DNA of 5,951 nucleotides from Ruminococcus sp. Lineage in GTDB: Bacteria > Bacillota > Clostridia > Oscillospirales > Ruminococcaceae. Positions within the stretch are counted from its first letter, which is position 1. Every line of letters starts with the position of its first letter. A program made the position numbers and the translations under genes. Under the pieces are notes generated by a model, which was not told the DNA's origin, searched no databases, and saw only the letters and a list, made by a program, of their open reading frames with translations. The stretch covers positions 1-5,951 of the forward strand of contig JAILFF010000017.1 in the NCBI GenBank assembly GCA_024697705.1, given 5' to 3'. Shown piece after piece: positions 5,080-5,951 of this stretch.

Positions 5080-5951
5080 GCGCCGCGGGAATTTACATAC
5101 ACGTTCCGTTCTGCCTGAGAAAATGCCCCTACTGCGATTTCTATTCGGTGAAATTCGACGCGGATACGGCACATAAATATGTTGATGCGGTCTGTCGGAA
5201 CATTGCGGCGTTCGGCGACAGGAACGTCACAGCCGATACCGTCTACTTCGGCGGAGGAACTCCATCATTGCTGACCCCCGCGCAGGTCGAACATACGCTC
5301 GATACAGTATATAAGAATATTAGCCTACATTCTCCCGAGATAACGCTCGAAGCAAATCCGTCGAGCCTTACGCCCGAAAAGCTTCGCGGCTATCGTGCGG
5401 CGGGAGTCAACAGGCTTTCGGTCGGCTTTCAGTCGGCTGACGACGGTCAGCTGAGATTTCTCGGACGGCTTCACGACACCGCACGCGCCGAAAACGCCGT
5501 TCTCGATGCTCACGCGGCAGGCTTCGACAACATATCATGCGATCTTATACTCGGTTCGGAAGGTCAGGACATCGGTTCTCTTGACCGCACTATTGACAGA
5601 CTGCTCGCGCTGCCGATCTCGCACATTTCGGCGTATATGCTAAAGATCGAGCCGGGGACGCCCTTCGACTGCGATGATATCCGCCGACGCTCCGCCGACG
5701 AGGAAACGCTCTGTCAGCTGTATGAGCGTATGTGCGAGCGCCTTTCGGCGGCGGGCTACGAGCACTACGAGATATCGAATTTTGCGCGTGACGGCAGGCG
5801 TTCGCGGCATAATATGAAGTATTGGCGTGTCGAGCCGTATATCGGCATAGGTGCTTCGGCACATTCGGATTTCGGCAGGGTGCGCTATTTCTGCCCGCCC
5901 GACGTGAGCGCCTTTATCGCGGCGGAAACTCAGCCCGTCGAGATCGAGGAT
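5076..5951 (+). CDS. hemW: HemW, radical-SAM haem-binding protein (3' end outside window)
   Basis: The reading frame is open for 292 codons to the window edge; HemW proteins usually have about 375-400 residues, so roughly a quarter is missing. The radical-SAM cluster motif is Cys13-X3-Cys17-X2-Cys20 in HVPFCLRKCPYCDF. The residue two after the last Cys is Phe, as in HemW, not the extra Cys of the oxygen-independent coproporphyrinogen oxidase HemN. Family motifs follow: FGGGTPSLL (58-66), EANPSSL (92-98), VNRLSVGFQS (111-120), AYMLKIEPGTPF (186-197), YEHYEISNFAR (228-238), and YIGIGASAHS (255-264). HemW binds haem and is thought to deliver it to haem proteins; older annotations call it a coproporphyrinogen oxidase. 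One deviation: the usual GLPGQ reads GSEGQ (160-164). The start is supported by GGAG at 5064-5067, 8 nt upstream. Confidence 0.95.
   Translation, partial: MSAAGIYIHVPFCLRKCPYCDFYSVKFDADTAHKYVDAVCRNIAAFGDRNVTADTVYFGGGTPSLLTPAQVEHTLDTVYKNISLHSPEITLEANPSSLTPEKLRGYRAAGVNRLSVGFQSADDGQLRFLGRLHDTARAENAVLDAHAAGFDNISCDLILGSEGQDIGSLDRTIDRLLALPISHISAYMLKIEPGTPFDCDDIRRRSADEETLCQLYERMCERLSAAGYEHYEISNFARDGRRSRHNMKYWRVEPYIGIGASAHSDFGRVRYFCPPDVSAFIAAETQPVEIED

Overview
The window suggests an endospore-forming member of the Bacillota, class Clostridia, probably a Ruminococcus-like member of the Oscillospirales. The evidence is a spoIVB-spo0A pair with a high-identity Spo0A DNA-binding domain, strong GGAGG-type ribosome binding sites, moderately GC-rich genes set in AT-rich spacers, and abundant small hairpin repeats between genes. 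The family-level placement is inference.

Layout. Positions 1-36 appear to hold the last 11 codons of a plus-strand gene, ending in a terminator. Positions 37-711 are non-coding: they carry two inverted copies of a 29-bp repeat (56-84 and 535-563), a strong bidirectional terminator (571-608) and a nested hairpin repeat (649-686). On the minus strand follow spo0A (712-1494), its own promoter region (1495-1903) and spoIVB (1904-3055). Positions 3056-3909 are a large divergent intergenic region. On the plus strand come two small multi-pass membrane proteins of unknown function (3910-4539 and 4567-5079) and hemW (5076 to the window end, incomplete at the 3' side).

How the genes work together. SpoIVB is the forespore serine protease that triggers the sigma-K checkpoint across the forespore membrane in Bacillus. 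Spo0A is the master response regulator for entry into sporulation. Their adjacency, spoIVB upstream of spo0A, is the classic Firmicutes arrangement. The divergent unit couples two unknown membrane proteins to HemW, a radical-SAM haem-handling protein; the second membrane gene and hemW overlap by an ATGA junction, so they are almost certainly co-transcribed.

The most striking non-gene feature is a roughly 545-bp imperfect palindrome (3134-3679) between the divergent units. Its blocks all mirror about one axis near position 3406.5. Each half carries a GC-rich outer hairpin and an AT-rich inner module with a second hairpin, and the two copies of that second hairpin differ by paired, structure-preserving changes. 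It looks like a mobile or dispersed structured element (MITE-like, or two inverted copies of one repeat) rather than ordinary spacer. No RNA genes, CRISPR array or transposase gene were seen.
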